From contig JBKBHI010000003.1 in assembly GCA_046297835.1 (NCBI GenBank), forward strand, positions 62,001-126,000: 64,000 bases of DNA. The letters run 5' to 3'. The position numbers and the translations under genes were made by a program. Of the stretch, positions 33,596 through 40,553 are shown in pieces. The DNA comes from CAMAVH01 sp046297835. GTDB lineage: Bacteria; Pseudomonadota; Alphaproteobacteria; SMXQ01. The notes under the pieces were generated by a model. That model was given only the letters and a program-made list of their open reading frames with translations. It ran no database searches and had not been told where the DNA came from. Position 1 is the first letter of the stretch. Each line of letters begins with the position of its first letter.

Positions 33596-34900
33596 TTACT
33601 CGCAGGCGATAAGGCTGGCTTCGGACTTGTCGCCGAGATAGGTGATGCTGCAGGTCTGACCCGCCTTCAGCGCGGCGCGATCGCCGTCCTTGCCGGCGAA
33701 GGTGACTTTGCTGCGCGCACCGCTCAGCGTCGCCGTATGGGTGTCGTCGCCGGCCTTAAACAGAATCTCGCGGCCGCCCTCTTTAACCTCCTGCAGCGCG
33801 GCCTTCACCGTCTCAGCCTCGGGAGCCTTCTTGCTGACCTGCAGCTTGTCGGTGCGGGTGATGGCGAGCGAGGCCTTTTCGACGACCGGCTTGGGCAGGG
33901 CATAGAGGCGATTCACCATCTCCTCGATGCGCTGTCCCGAGACATGGGAATATTCGAGGTTCTGCTTGTCGGCGTCGGCCTTGAAGCCCGGATCGGCCAT
34001 CGCCTTGTCGAAGGCCGCGCGCCAAGCGGCGATCCGCTCGGCCGGCACGCTGGGCGGCAAGAGCAGCGGCCGGCCCATCAGCTGCGGTAACACGATGACT
34101 TCGACGATGTCGCGGGTCTCCTGATCGCGCGCCAGCTCGGAAAGCAGCGGCGTGTCCGGCAGGGCGTCGTGCTTGTCGACGCCGATCTGCACCAGGAAGT
34201 TGATCTTCTTGTCGCGGATCCAATCGGGCCGCGTGCTGACGATGCTGGAGACCGACCAGCCGCAGCGCCCCTGCAATTCGCCGCGTTCGATTGCGAGCTG
34301 GATCGCGCCGCCGCTGTTGTAGCCCGTGACGAGCTTCATCTTGGTGTCGAACAAGTTGTTCATCATGTTCGGCAGAATGTCGGTATCTGATCCGGGCCCG
34401 AGGCCGCCGACGATGAAGGTCTGCGCCTTCATGTCTTCGAAGGTCTTGATCGGCGTCGTGCTCCACGAGGCGCAGACCGAGATTTCCGAGTTCATGCTGC
34501 CGATCCAGCCGAATTTCGGCGGCTCGTATTTGATGCCCTGCGCGCCGAACAGGGGTGCAGTCGAGACGGCGCCGCGATGGATCAGGGCGATCGCCGTGCC
34601 GTCCTTGGGCGCGACATTGCCCATCCAGTTGGCGGCGACGACGCCACCGGCGCCCTGCATATGCTGGACGATGATCGTCGGATTGCCGGGCAGGTGCTTT
34701 TCCAGATAGGGTTTGATGGTGTGGGCGTAGGTGCCGTAGCCGCCGCCCTGCCCGGCCGACAGGACGAAACGCACGTCCTTGCCCTTGAAGAACTGCTCGA
34801 CGGATTGCTGCGCGGCGGCCGGCGCGGCCAGCGCGCCGAGTGCGGCTCCTGCAAGAACGGCGGCGGCGATGGCCGGACGGATAACGGGCGCGGTTCCCAT
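33596..34900 (-). CDS. Bug-type (TctC) periplasmic binding protein 2 with C-terminal extension
   Basis: A 434-residue solute-binding protein. Signal peptide with cleavage at AAA-Q (about residue 30). Bug landmarks: VRFVLSAGQGGGYGTYAHTIKPYLEKHLPG, HMQGAGGVVAANWM, PSVPAERIAAWRAAFDKAMADP. The family is normally 320-350 residues; here about 77 residues follow (from about 358), beginning with a charged helix (APEAETVKAALQEVKEGGREI) and ending in a beta-rich part with two cysteines (GQTCSITY, SLIACE). It is the first gene of the VOC/Bug operon, with the 34944-34957 palindrome 44 bp before the ATG. GGGAG precedes the ATG. Confidence 0.9.
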   Translation of the reverse strand: MGTAPVIRPAIAAAVLAGAALGALAAPAAAQQSVEQFFKGKDVRFVLSAGQGGGYGTYAHTIKPYLEKHLPGNPTIIVQHMQGAGGVVAANWMGNVAPKDGTAIALIHRGAVSTAPLFGAQGIKYEPPKFGWIGSMNSEISVCASWSTTPIKTFEDMKAQTFIVGGLGPGSDTDILPNMMNNLFDTKMKLVTGYNSGGAIQLAIERGELQGRCGWSVSSIVSTRPDWIRDKKINFLVQIGVDKHDALPDTPLLSELARDQETRDIVEVIVLPQLMGRPLLLPPSVPAERIAAWRAAFDKAMADPGFKADADKQNLEYSHVSGQRIEEMVNRLYALPKPVVEKASLAITRTDKLQVSKKAPEAETVKAALQEVKEGGREILFKAGDDTHTATLSGARSKVTFAGKDGDRAALKAGQTCSITYLGDKSEASLIACE

Positions 34901-34943
34901 GTGATGTCTCCCTCCCAGTCGGCGCGCCGCTTGAGCGGTCTTG

Positions 34944-34957
34944 CGCGAATATTCGCG
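34944..34957. promoter_or_regulatory. 14-bp palindrome before the VOC/Bug operon
   Basis: CGCGAATATTCGCG is a perfect palindrome, followed directly by a related GGATATTACGCG half. It lies 44 bp before the ATG of the first operon gene, a usual operator position. No regulator gene is in this operon, so the controlling protein is unknown. Confidence 0.55.
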
Positions 34958-34996
34958 GATATTACGCGGCTTTGGCGGGTAGCGGCAAGATAAGCG

Positions 34997-35031
34997 AACG
35001 GCGCGCCTGGCGATTCGGCGGGCGCGCCGTT
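34997..35031. terminator. Hairpin at the end of the lpx-gloA operon
   Basis: AACGGCGCGCC (34997-35007) pairs perfectly with GGCGCGCCGTT (35021-35031) around a 13-base loop. It lies 66 bp after the gloA stop and upstream of the VOC/Bug promoter region. The stem is very stable, but no clear U-run follows on the minus strand, so it may work with Rho or as a boundary element. Confidence 0.5.
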
Positions 35032-35096
35032 TCAAAATATCCGCTTTGGAATTTCTCTTATTCGACGTGGCGGATGGGGCCGCGATTCGGCGCGTG

Positions 35097-35501
35097 TCAG
35101 GCGCGTTGAATCAATTCGATCTTGTAGCCGTCGGGGTCTTCGATGAAGGCGATGACGCTGCCGCCATGCGCCATCGGGCCGGCCGGCCGGGGGATTTTCA
35201 CGCCTTCCTTGGCGAGCGCGTCGCACGCCGCGTAAACGTCCGGCACGCCGAGCGCGATGTGTCCGAAACCGCTGCCGAGCGTATAGGGCTCGGCCTGCTC
35301 CCAATTGTACGTCAGCTCGATGACGCTGTTCGACGCCTCCTCGCCGTAGCCGACGAAAGCGAGGGTGAACTTGCCGCCGGGATAATCCTTGCGGCGCAGC
35401 AGGCTCATGCCGAGCAGGCGCGTGTAGAAGTCGATGGATTTGTCGAGGTCGCGCACCCGGATCATCGTGTGCAACATCCGTCCGCCGCTCAGGCCCGTCA
35501 T
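35097..35501 (-). CDS. gloA: Lactoylglutathione lyase (glyoxalase I)
   Basis: A 134-residue glyoxalase I, converting the methylglyoxal-glutathione adduct to S-lactoylglutathione. All four metal ligands are visible: His11 (MLHTMIRV), Glu62 (SVIELTYN), His81 (FGHIALG) and Glu129 (YKIELIQ), the Ni-type pattern. The start at 35501 overlaps the lpxB stop (ATGA); MLHTMIRV at 35477 is an alternative start used by most homologues. It ends the lpx operon. Although also of VOC fold, it is single-domain and unrelated in sequence to the four-copy set. Confidence 0.93.
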   Translation of the reverse strand: MTGLSGGRMLHTMIRVRDLDKSIDFYTRLLGMSLLRRKDYPGGKFTLAFVGYGEEASNSVIELTYNWEQAEPYTLGSGFGHIALGVPDVYAACDALAKEGVKIPRPAGPMAHGGSVIAFIEDPDGYKIELIQRA

Positions 35502-36712
35502 GATTTCTCTCCCGTTTCGCGCGCGCGATGCTCTGCCGCATGGCGCAATACCACATCCGCCGCGATGTCGCTGGGCGGCACGCCGCCGGCCCCGAGCCGG
35601 CGCGCGACCTCCGCGCCGCCTTCGATTTGGGCGCGCCGCGCCGCCTCGTCAAGCAGCAGATGCGAAACGGCTTCCGTCAATTCGGCGGGATTGCAGCGCT
35701 CCTGCAGGAACTCCGGGATCAAGGCCCGACCCAGGATGAGGTTCGGCAGGCTGGCGTGCTGGACCTTGACCATGCGCTTGACGATCCAGGCGGTCAGGCC
35801 GCTCACTTGATAGGCCATCACAGCGGGGCAGCCGGCGACCGACAATTCCAGCACTACGGTGCCCGAAGCGGCGAGCGCCGCCGTCGATGCCTTGAAAGCC
35901 GCGAACCTCTCGGCGTTGCCGGAGACGACCAGAACCGGCAGCTTCCAGCCGGCGACGGCGGCGCGCACCGTGTCCTCGACATGCGCGACTGTCGGCACCA
36001 CCAGCCGCAAATCGGGGAAACGCTCGGCGAGCCCCGCCGCCGTCTCACCGAAGATCGGCAGGAGACGGGACACTTCGCTGCGCCGGCTGCCCGGCAGCAC
36101 GCAAAGCAGCTTCTCCGCCGCGCCGATGCCGTGGCGGGCGCGGAAAGCCGCGCCGTCGGCGACAGCGAGGCCGCCCTCGACGATGGGATGGCCGATGAAG
36201 GTGGTAGGCAGGCCGACGCGCTCGAAATAGGGCGGCTCGAACGGCAGCAACGCCAGCAGATGATCGAGGAAGCCGGCGATCATCTTGGCGCGGCCGGCGC
36301 GCCACGCCCAAACGGTCGGCGCGACGCAATGGACCAGCGGCACGCCCTCGTATCTGATCCGCTTGTGCACCCTGAAGGCGAAAGCCGGCACGTCGATGCT
36401 AAGCAGGACATCGGGCTTGAAGGCGCGGAACGCGGCGGCCGTCTCGCGCACGCGGCGGAAGATGCGCGGCGCGTGCGGGATCACTTCGACGATGCCGAAG
36501 ATGGCGAGGTCGGAGATCGGAAACAGGCTCTTCAGCCCCTGCTCCGCCATCGTCTCGCCGCCGAGGCCGGCGAACTCCACTGTCTGTCCGCCGGCGGCGG
36601 CGGCGCGGCGGCGGATCGCCGCCATGATATGCGCGCCGAGCTGATCGCCCGACGGTTCGCCGGCGATCAAGAAGACGCGCAGCGGCCGGGCGGCTGCGGC
36701 CTGATCAGTCAT
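35498..36712 (-). CDS. lpxB: Lipid-A-disaccharide synthase
   Basis: A 404-residue family-19 glycosyltransferase joining UDP-2,3-diacylglucosamine and lipid X to give the lipid A disaccharide at the inner membrane. The N-terminal LIAGEPSGDQLGAHIM, VLSIDVPAFAFRVHKRIRYEGVPLVHCVAPTVWAWRAGRAK and VLPGSRRSEVSRLLP motifs are typical. Its ATG lies 8 bp inside the lpxI gene end and its stop overlaps gloA. Confidence 0.97.
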   Translation of the reverse strand: MTDQAAAARPLRVFLIAGEPSGDQLGAHIMAAIRRRAAAAGGQTVEFAGLGGETMAEQGLKSLFPISDLAIFGIVEVIPHAPRIFRRVRETAAAFRAFKPDVLLSIDVPAFAFRVHKRIRYEGVPLVHCVAPTVWAWRAGRAKMIAGFLDHLLALLPFEPPYFERVGLPTTFIGHPIVEGGLAVADGAAFRARHGIGAAEKLLCVLPGSRRSEVSRLLPIFGETAAGLAERFPDLRLVVPTVAHVEDTVRAAVAGWKLPVLVVSGNAERFAAFKASTAALAASGTVVLELSVAGCPAVMAYQVSGLTAWIVKRMVKVQHASLPNLILGRALIPEFLQERCNPAELTEAVSHLLLDEAARRAQIEGGAEVARRLGAGGVPPSDIAADVVLRHAAEHRARETGEKS

Positions 36713-37583
36713 GCTGGGCGACGCCGACGAGAAACAGGCCGAGCCGGTCGGCGGCGGCGACCACGCCCTCGCGGTCCAGCAGCAAGGCCTGGCCGGCCTC
36801 GACGGCGATGCCGCGCAAGCCGGCCTGCGCCGCGCCCTCGACCGTGCGGCGGCCGATAGCCGGCAGATCGACGCGGCGCTCCTGCGCCGGCTTCTTGGCC
36901 TTGACCAGCACGCCGCCCGGCCCTTCTCGCTTGAGCGTGCCGCAGCGCGTCAGCAGCGCGTCGGTGCCTTCGATGGCTTCGACGCCGAGCACCAGCCCCT
37001 GCTGCACAACGGCGGCCTGGCCGATGTCGAGCGCGCCGATGCCGCGCGCGATGGCCAGCCCGTGGCGGATGTCGGCCCAGGCCGTATCGTCCGGCGCGAT
37101 GCGGCCGAGCTGGCCCTCTGGCATCAAAAGATCGTCGAGCAGCGTCTCGGGCCCGAGCACGCGGAAGCCCTCGCCTTCGAGTTCGGCGACCACGGCGCGC
37201 AGCAGGCCGTCGTCGCCCAGCGCCTTGCCGGCGATCTTGGCCATGAATTTCGCGCCGCGCGCGTCTGGCATCAGCGCCACCAGCGAAGGCCGCTTGACCC
37301 GGCCGGCGAAGATCAGATCGCGCACGCCGTTCTGGCGCAAGAGATCGAGCATGCGGCCGACCTTGCCGAGACGGACCGAATCGTGGCGCAGGCCGGTGAG
37401 CGCGTCTGCTGGCAGATCGGCTTGGCCGTCGATGGTGAGGACGTAAAGATCGCGGCCGGACTTTCGCGCCGCGTCGATCAGGCGGAGCGGCAGGTCGCCG
37501 CCGCCGGCGATGAGGCCCAGCGCGCCCTCGGGCGCGCCGGCGTCCTGCGGCGCGGCGCTACTCACCGCCTCCACCGAGCCCAT
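36705..37583 (-). CDS. lpxI: UDP-2,3-diacylglucosamine pyrophosphatase LpxI
   Basis: A 292-residue LpxI (DUF1009), the alphaproteobacterial alternative to LpxH, hydrolysing UDP-2,3-diacylglucosamine to lipid X. Landmarks: GLIAGGGDLPLRLIDAARKSGR, the central DLIFAGRVKRPSL and the C-terminal LPAIGRRTVEGAAQAGLRGIAVEAGQALLLDREGV. The ATG at 37583 lies 26 bp inside lpxA; GTG codons at 37574 and 37565 are possible shorter starts. No lpxH is present in the window. Confidence 0.95.
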   Translation of the reverse strand: MGSVEAVSSAAPQDAGAPEGALGLIAGGGDLPLRLIDAARKSGRDLYVLTIDGQADLPADALTGLRHDSVRLGKVGRMLDLLRQNGVRDLIFAGRVKRPSLVALMPDARGAKFMAKIAGKALGDDGLLRAVVAELEGEGFRVLGPETLLDDLLMPEGQLGRIAPDDTAWADIRHGLAIARGIGALDIGQAAVVQQGLVLGVEAIEGTDALLTRCGTLKREGPGGVLVKAKKPAQERRVDLPAIGRRTVEGAAQAGLRGIAVEAGQALLLDREGVVAAADRLGLFLVGVAQHD

Positions 37584-38385
37584 CCTTGCCCGCGCCGCCG
37601 TTGGCGGGCAGGCACAGGCCGCGCGACGAATCCTGGCGCACGAAGGCGAGCACCTCGCCGATCAGCGCGTTGCCGGGGAACAGCTTCTCGACGTCGGCGA
37701 CGCGCTCTTGCAGCGTGCCCTCTTGGGCGAACAGCAGGCGGTAGGCGGCGCGCAACTGGTGGATCGCCTCGCGGTCGAAATTGCGCCGCTTGAGGCCGAC
37801 GAGATTGAGGCCGGCGAGATGGGCGCGGTTGCCGAGCACCATGCCGTAAGGAATGACGTCGCTCTCGACGCCGGACATGCCGCCGATCATGGCGTGCGGC
37901 CCGATGCGGACGAACTGGTGCACAGCCGCGCCGCCGCCGATCACGGCGAAATCGCCGATCTCGACATGGCCGCCGAGCAGCACGTTGTTGACGACGATGA
38001 CATGGTTGCCGATGCGGCAATCATGGGCGATATGGGCCGCGACCATCAGCAGGCAATCGTCGCCGATGGAGGTCAGCATGCCGCCGCCCTCGGTGCCCGG
38101 GTTGATCGTCACATGCTCGCGAATCACGGTGCGCGCGCCGATCTCGAGGCGCGACGGCTCGCCGTGATACTTCAAGTCCTGCGGCGCATGGCCGATCGAG
38201 GCGAACGGATAGGCTTTGGTCTTCTCGCCGATCCGGGTCAGGCCGGCGACGGCGACATGCGAGATCAGCTCGACGCCGTCGCCCAGTTCGACATCCTTGC
38301 CGACAGAGCAGAACGGTCCGACGACGACGCCTGCGCCGAGTTTCGCGCCCGTCTCGACGACGGCGGTCGGATGGATTGTTGCCAT
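37558..38385 (-). CDS. lpxA: UDP-N-acetylglucosamine acyltransferase
   Basis: A 275-residue LpxA with left-handed beta-helix hexapeptide repeats over most of its length, adding the first 3-hydroxyacyl chain of lipid A. The catalytic His lies in VTINPGTEGGG...AAHIAHDCRIGNHVIVVN. The C-terminus GLNLVGLKRRNFDREAIHQLRAAYRLLF is characteristic. It starts 9 bp after fabZ. Confidence 0.97.
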   Translation of the reverse strand: MATIHPTAVVETGAKLGAGVVVGPFCSVGKDVELGDGVELISHVAVAGLTRIGEKTKAYPFASIGHAPQDLKYHGEPSRLEIGARTVIREHVTINPGTEGGGMLTSIGDDCLLMVAAHIAHDCRIGNHVIVVNNVLLGGHVEIGDFAVIGGGAAVHQFVRIGPHAMIGGMSGVESDVIPYGMVLGNRAHLAGLNLVGLKRRNFDREAIHQLRAAYRLLFAQEGTLQERVADVEKLFPGNALIGEVLAFVRQDSSRGLCLPANGGAGKDGLGGGGE

Positions 38386-38394
38386 GGGCGTCGC

Positions 38395-38868
38395 CTAACG
38401 ATCGAGGATCATGGCGGCGTAAGTCGCCTCGGCGACCAGCACGCCGTCGACCTTCGCCTCGGCGTTGAACTTCCAGACGTTGCCGCGGTTACGGTCCTTG
38501 ACCACATGGATGTGGATGCGGTCGCCGGGAGTGACCGGCTTGCGAAAGCGCGCGCTGTCGACCGACATGAAATAGACCAGCTTGCCTTCGAATTCCTTGC
38601 CGAGAGTATGCACAACGAGGACAGCCGAGGTCTGCGCCATGGCCTCGATGATGAGCACGCCGGGCATGACCGGCTCGGAGGGGAAATGGCCCTGGAAGAA
38701 CGGCTCGTTGATCGTCACGTTCTTGATGCCGACGGCGCTCTCGCCGGCGATCACGTCCTCGACGCGGTCGATCATCAGGAAGGGATAGCGGTGCGGGATC
38801 ATCTGCATGATGCGCTGCAGGTCGATCGTCAGTCCCGTCTTCGCTTCGCTTTTCGTTTCAGCGTCCAT
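38395..38868 (-). CDS. fabZ: 3-hydroxyacyl-[ACP] dehydratase FabZ
   Basis: A 157-residue hot-dog fold dehydratase of fatty-acid synthesis. The catalytic His and Glu are in PFFQGHFPSEPVMPGVLIIEAMAQ. It competes with LpxA/LpxD for 3-hydroxyacyl-ACP, which explains the location. It starts 21 bp after lpxD and has a ten-residue N-terminal extension before IDLQRIMQMIPHRYP. Confidence 0.97.
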   Translation of the reverse strand: MDAETKSEAKTGLTIDLQRIMQMIPHRYPFLMIDRVEDVIAGESAVGIKNVTINEPFFQGHFPSEPVMPGVLIIEAMAQTSAVLVVHTLGKEFEGKLVYFMSVDSARFRKPVTPGDRIHIHVVKDRNRGNVWKFNAEAKVDGVLVAEATYAAMILDR

Positions 38869-38889
38869 GACCGTTTCGCTCTCTCTCGC

Positions 38890-39966
38890 TCACGCCTTGT
38901 CGTCGATATCGCCGGCGTCGTCCTTGCGTCCGCCCAGCGCCCCAGGCGCCGGAGCCGCCTTGCCCATGCGCGCCAGCTTCGCCATCTGCCGACGCCATTC
39001 GCGGACCGGCACGGCGGGACTGCCGCCGACCTCTATGCCGGCCGGGATATTGGAATGCACGCCGCTTTTGGCGGCGATACGCACGCCCGAACCGATGTTC
39101 AAGTGCCCCGCCAGGCCGGCTTGGCCGCCGATCACGACGTAATCGCCGAGCTTGGTGCTGCCCGAAATGCCGACTTGGGACACGATCACGCAGCCCCGGC
39201 CCATCTGCACGTTGTGCCCGATTTGCACCAAATTATCAATCATGCAGCCGTCGCCGATAACCGTGTCGGGCCCCGCGCCGCGGTCGATCGCGCTGTTCGC
39301 GCCGATCTCGACATCGTTGCCGATGATGACGCGGCCGAGTTGCGGAATCCGTAAATGGCCGGTCGGCCCGCTGGCGAAGCCGAAACCGTCCTGGCCGATG
39401 CGCGCGCCGGCGTAGATGTAGGTCCGCGCGCCGATCAGGCTGTAACTGACGCTGGCGCCCGGTCCGACGACGCAATCGTCGCCTATGACGACGCCGCCGC
39501 CGATCACCGCGTTCGCGCCGATGTGGCAGCGCGCGCCGATTTGCGCCGCCGGCCCGATCATCGCGCCGGGATCGACGCGGCACCCCTCGCCCAGCTTCGC
39601 GGTCGGATCGACCGTTGCCGTCGCGGCAATGCCGGGCGCGAGCGGCGGCGCCGGATGGAAGGCCCGCGCGATCTTTGCGAAGGCGAGATAGGGCGTTTCC
39701 GACAGCAGCAGGGCCATGCCCGCCGGCGCGCGGTCGGCATGGGCCTTGGCGACGACGCAGGCCCCCGCCCCGCTCGCGGCGAAGGCGTCGATATAGCGGC
39801 GGTTATCGAGAAAGCTGACGTGGTCGGGGCCGGCGATATCGAGCGGCGCGACATCGCGAATCTGCCGCGCCTCATCGACGCCCGGAGCGAGGCTCGCGCC
39901 GGCGATCTCGGCCAGCCGCCCTAGCGTGAAGGGCCCGGCCGCGGCGAAGAACCTCGGATCCGCCAT
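38890..39966 (-). CDS. lpxD: UDP-3-O-(3-hydroxyacyl)glucosamine N-acyltransferase
   Basis: A 358-residue LpxD adding the N-linked hydroxyacyl chain of lipid A. An N-terminal uridine-binding region (LGRLAEIAGASLAPG, VSFLDNRRYID) precedes hexapeptide repeats, with catalytic His in VIGDGCMIDNLVQIGHNVQMGRG. The tail has GVHSNIPAGIEVGGSPAVPVREWRRQMA followed by an acidic stretch. It starts 4 bp after ompH. Confidence 0.97.
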   Translation of the reverse strand: MADPRFFAAAGPFTLGRLAEIAGASLAPGVDEARQIRDVAPLDIAGPDHVSFLDNRRYIDAFAASGAGACVVAKAHADRAPAGMALLLSETPYLAFAKIARAFHPAPPLAPGIAATATVDPTAKLGEGCRVDPGAMIGPAAQIGARCHIGANAVIGGGVVIGDDCVVGPGASVSYSLIGARTYIYAGARIGQDGFGFASGPTGHLRIPQLGRVIIGNDVEIGANSAIDRGAGPDTVIGDGCMIDNLVQIGHNVQMGRGCVIVSQVGISGSTKLGDYVVIGGQAGLAGHLNIGSGVRIAAKSGVHSNIPAGIEVGGSPAVPVREWRRQMAKLARMGKAAPAPGALGGRKDDAGDIDDKA

Positions 39967-39970
39967 CGCC

Positions 39971-40552
39971 TCATCGGCCCGCGGGCGGCTTGGCCGCCGC
40001 CGGCGCGGGCGCGGGCACGCGAACCGACGGCAATTTGGAATTGAGACGCTTCAAGACGTCGTCGGTCACTTCCATTTGCGGGCTGTGATAGATCGTCTGG
40101 CTTTTGGGCAGGACGAGCGTGAATTTGCGTTCTTCGACCAGCGCGCCGATGATCGTGTTGAGCTCCTTCTGGACCGAGCCCATCGCCGTCTGCACCGACT
40201 TGTCGAGCTCGCGCTTGCGGTTCTCCACGTCGCGCTGAAGGTTGCCGACGCGCTGCTCGAACGCCCGGCGACGCTCGGCGAACGCCTCCGCCGAAATGAT
40301 CGTGCGCTGCTTGTTCAGCTCCTGCTCGGCCGTGCGCAGCTCGTTCTCCTGCTTGGTGATGTCCGCCTGATAGGAGGTGCGGAGCTTGGCGATCTGCTCG
40401 CCGATCGACTTGGTCGCCGCCGAATCGCGCATGATCCGCTGCGTGTCGACGACCGCGACGTTTTGGGCCTGAGCCTTGGACTCTGCCGACACCGCCATCG
40501 CGGCGACGATCAGAGCCGCCGACAGGCACGACAGGAGAAGTTTACGCATCAT
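39971..40552 (-). CDS. ompH: OmpH/Skp periplasmic chaperone
   Basis: A 193-residue periplasmic chaperone for unfolded outer-membrane proteins. The signal peptide MMRKLLLSCLSAALIVAAMAVSAESKAQAQ is followed by NVAVVDTQRIMRDSAATKSIGEQIAKLRTSYQADI and a long charged helical section (coiled-coil tentacles). The Pro/Ala-rich C-terminus is unusual only in composition. ATG 40552 is one base after the bamA stop, with AAGG upstream. Confidence 0.9.
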   Translation of the reverse strand: MMRKLLLSCLSAALIVAAMAVSAESKAQAQNVAVVDTQRIMRDSAATKSIGEQIAKLRTSYQADITKQENELRTAEQELNKQRTIISAEAFAERRRAFEQRVGNLQRDVENRKRELDKSVQTAMGSVQKELNTIIGALVEERKFTLVLPKSQTIYHSPQMEVTDDVLKRLNSKLPSVRVPAPAPAAAKPPAGR

Positions 40553-40553
40553 C

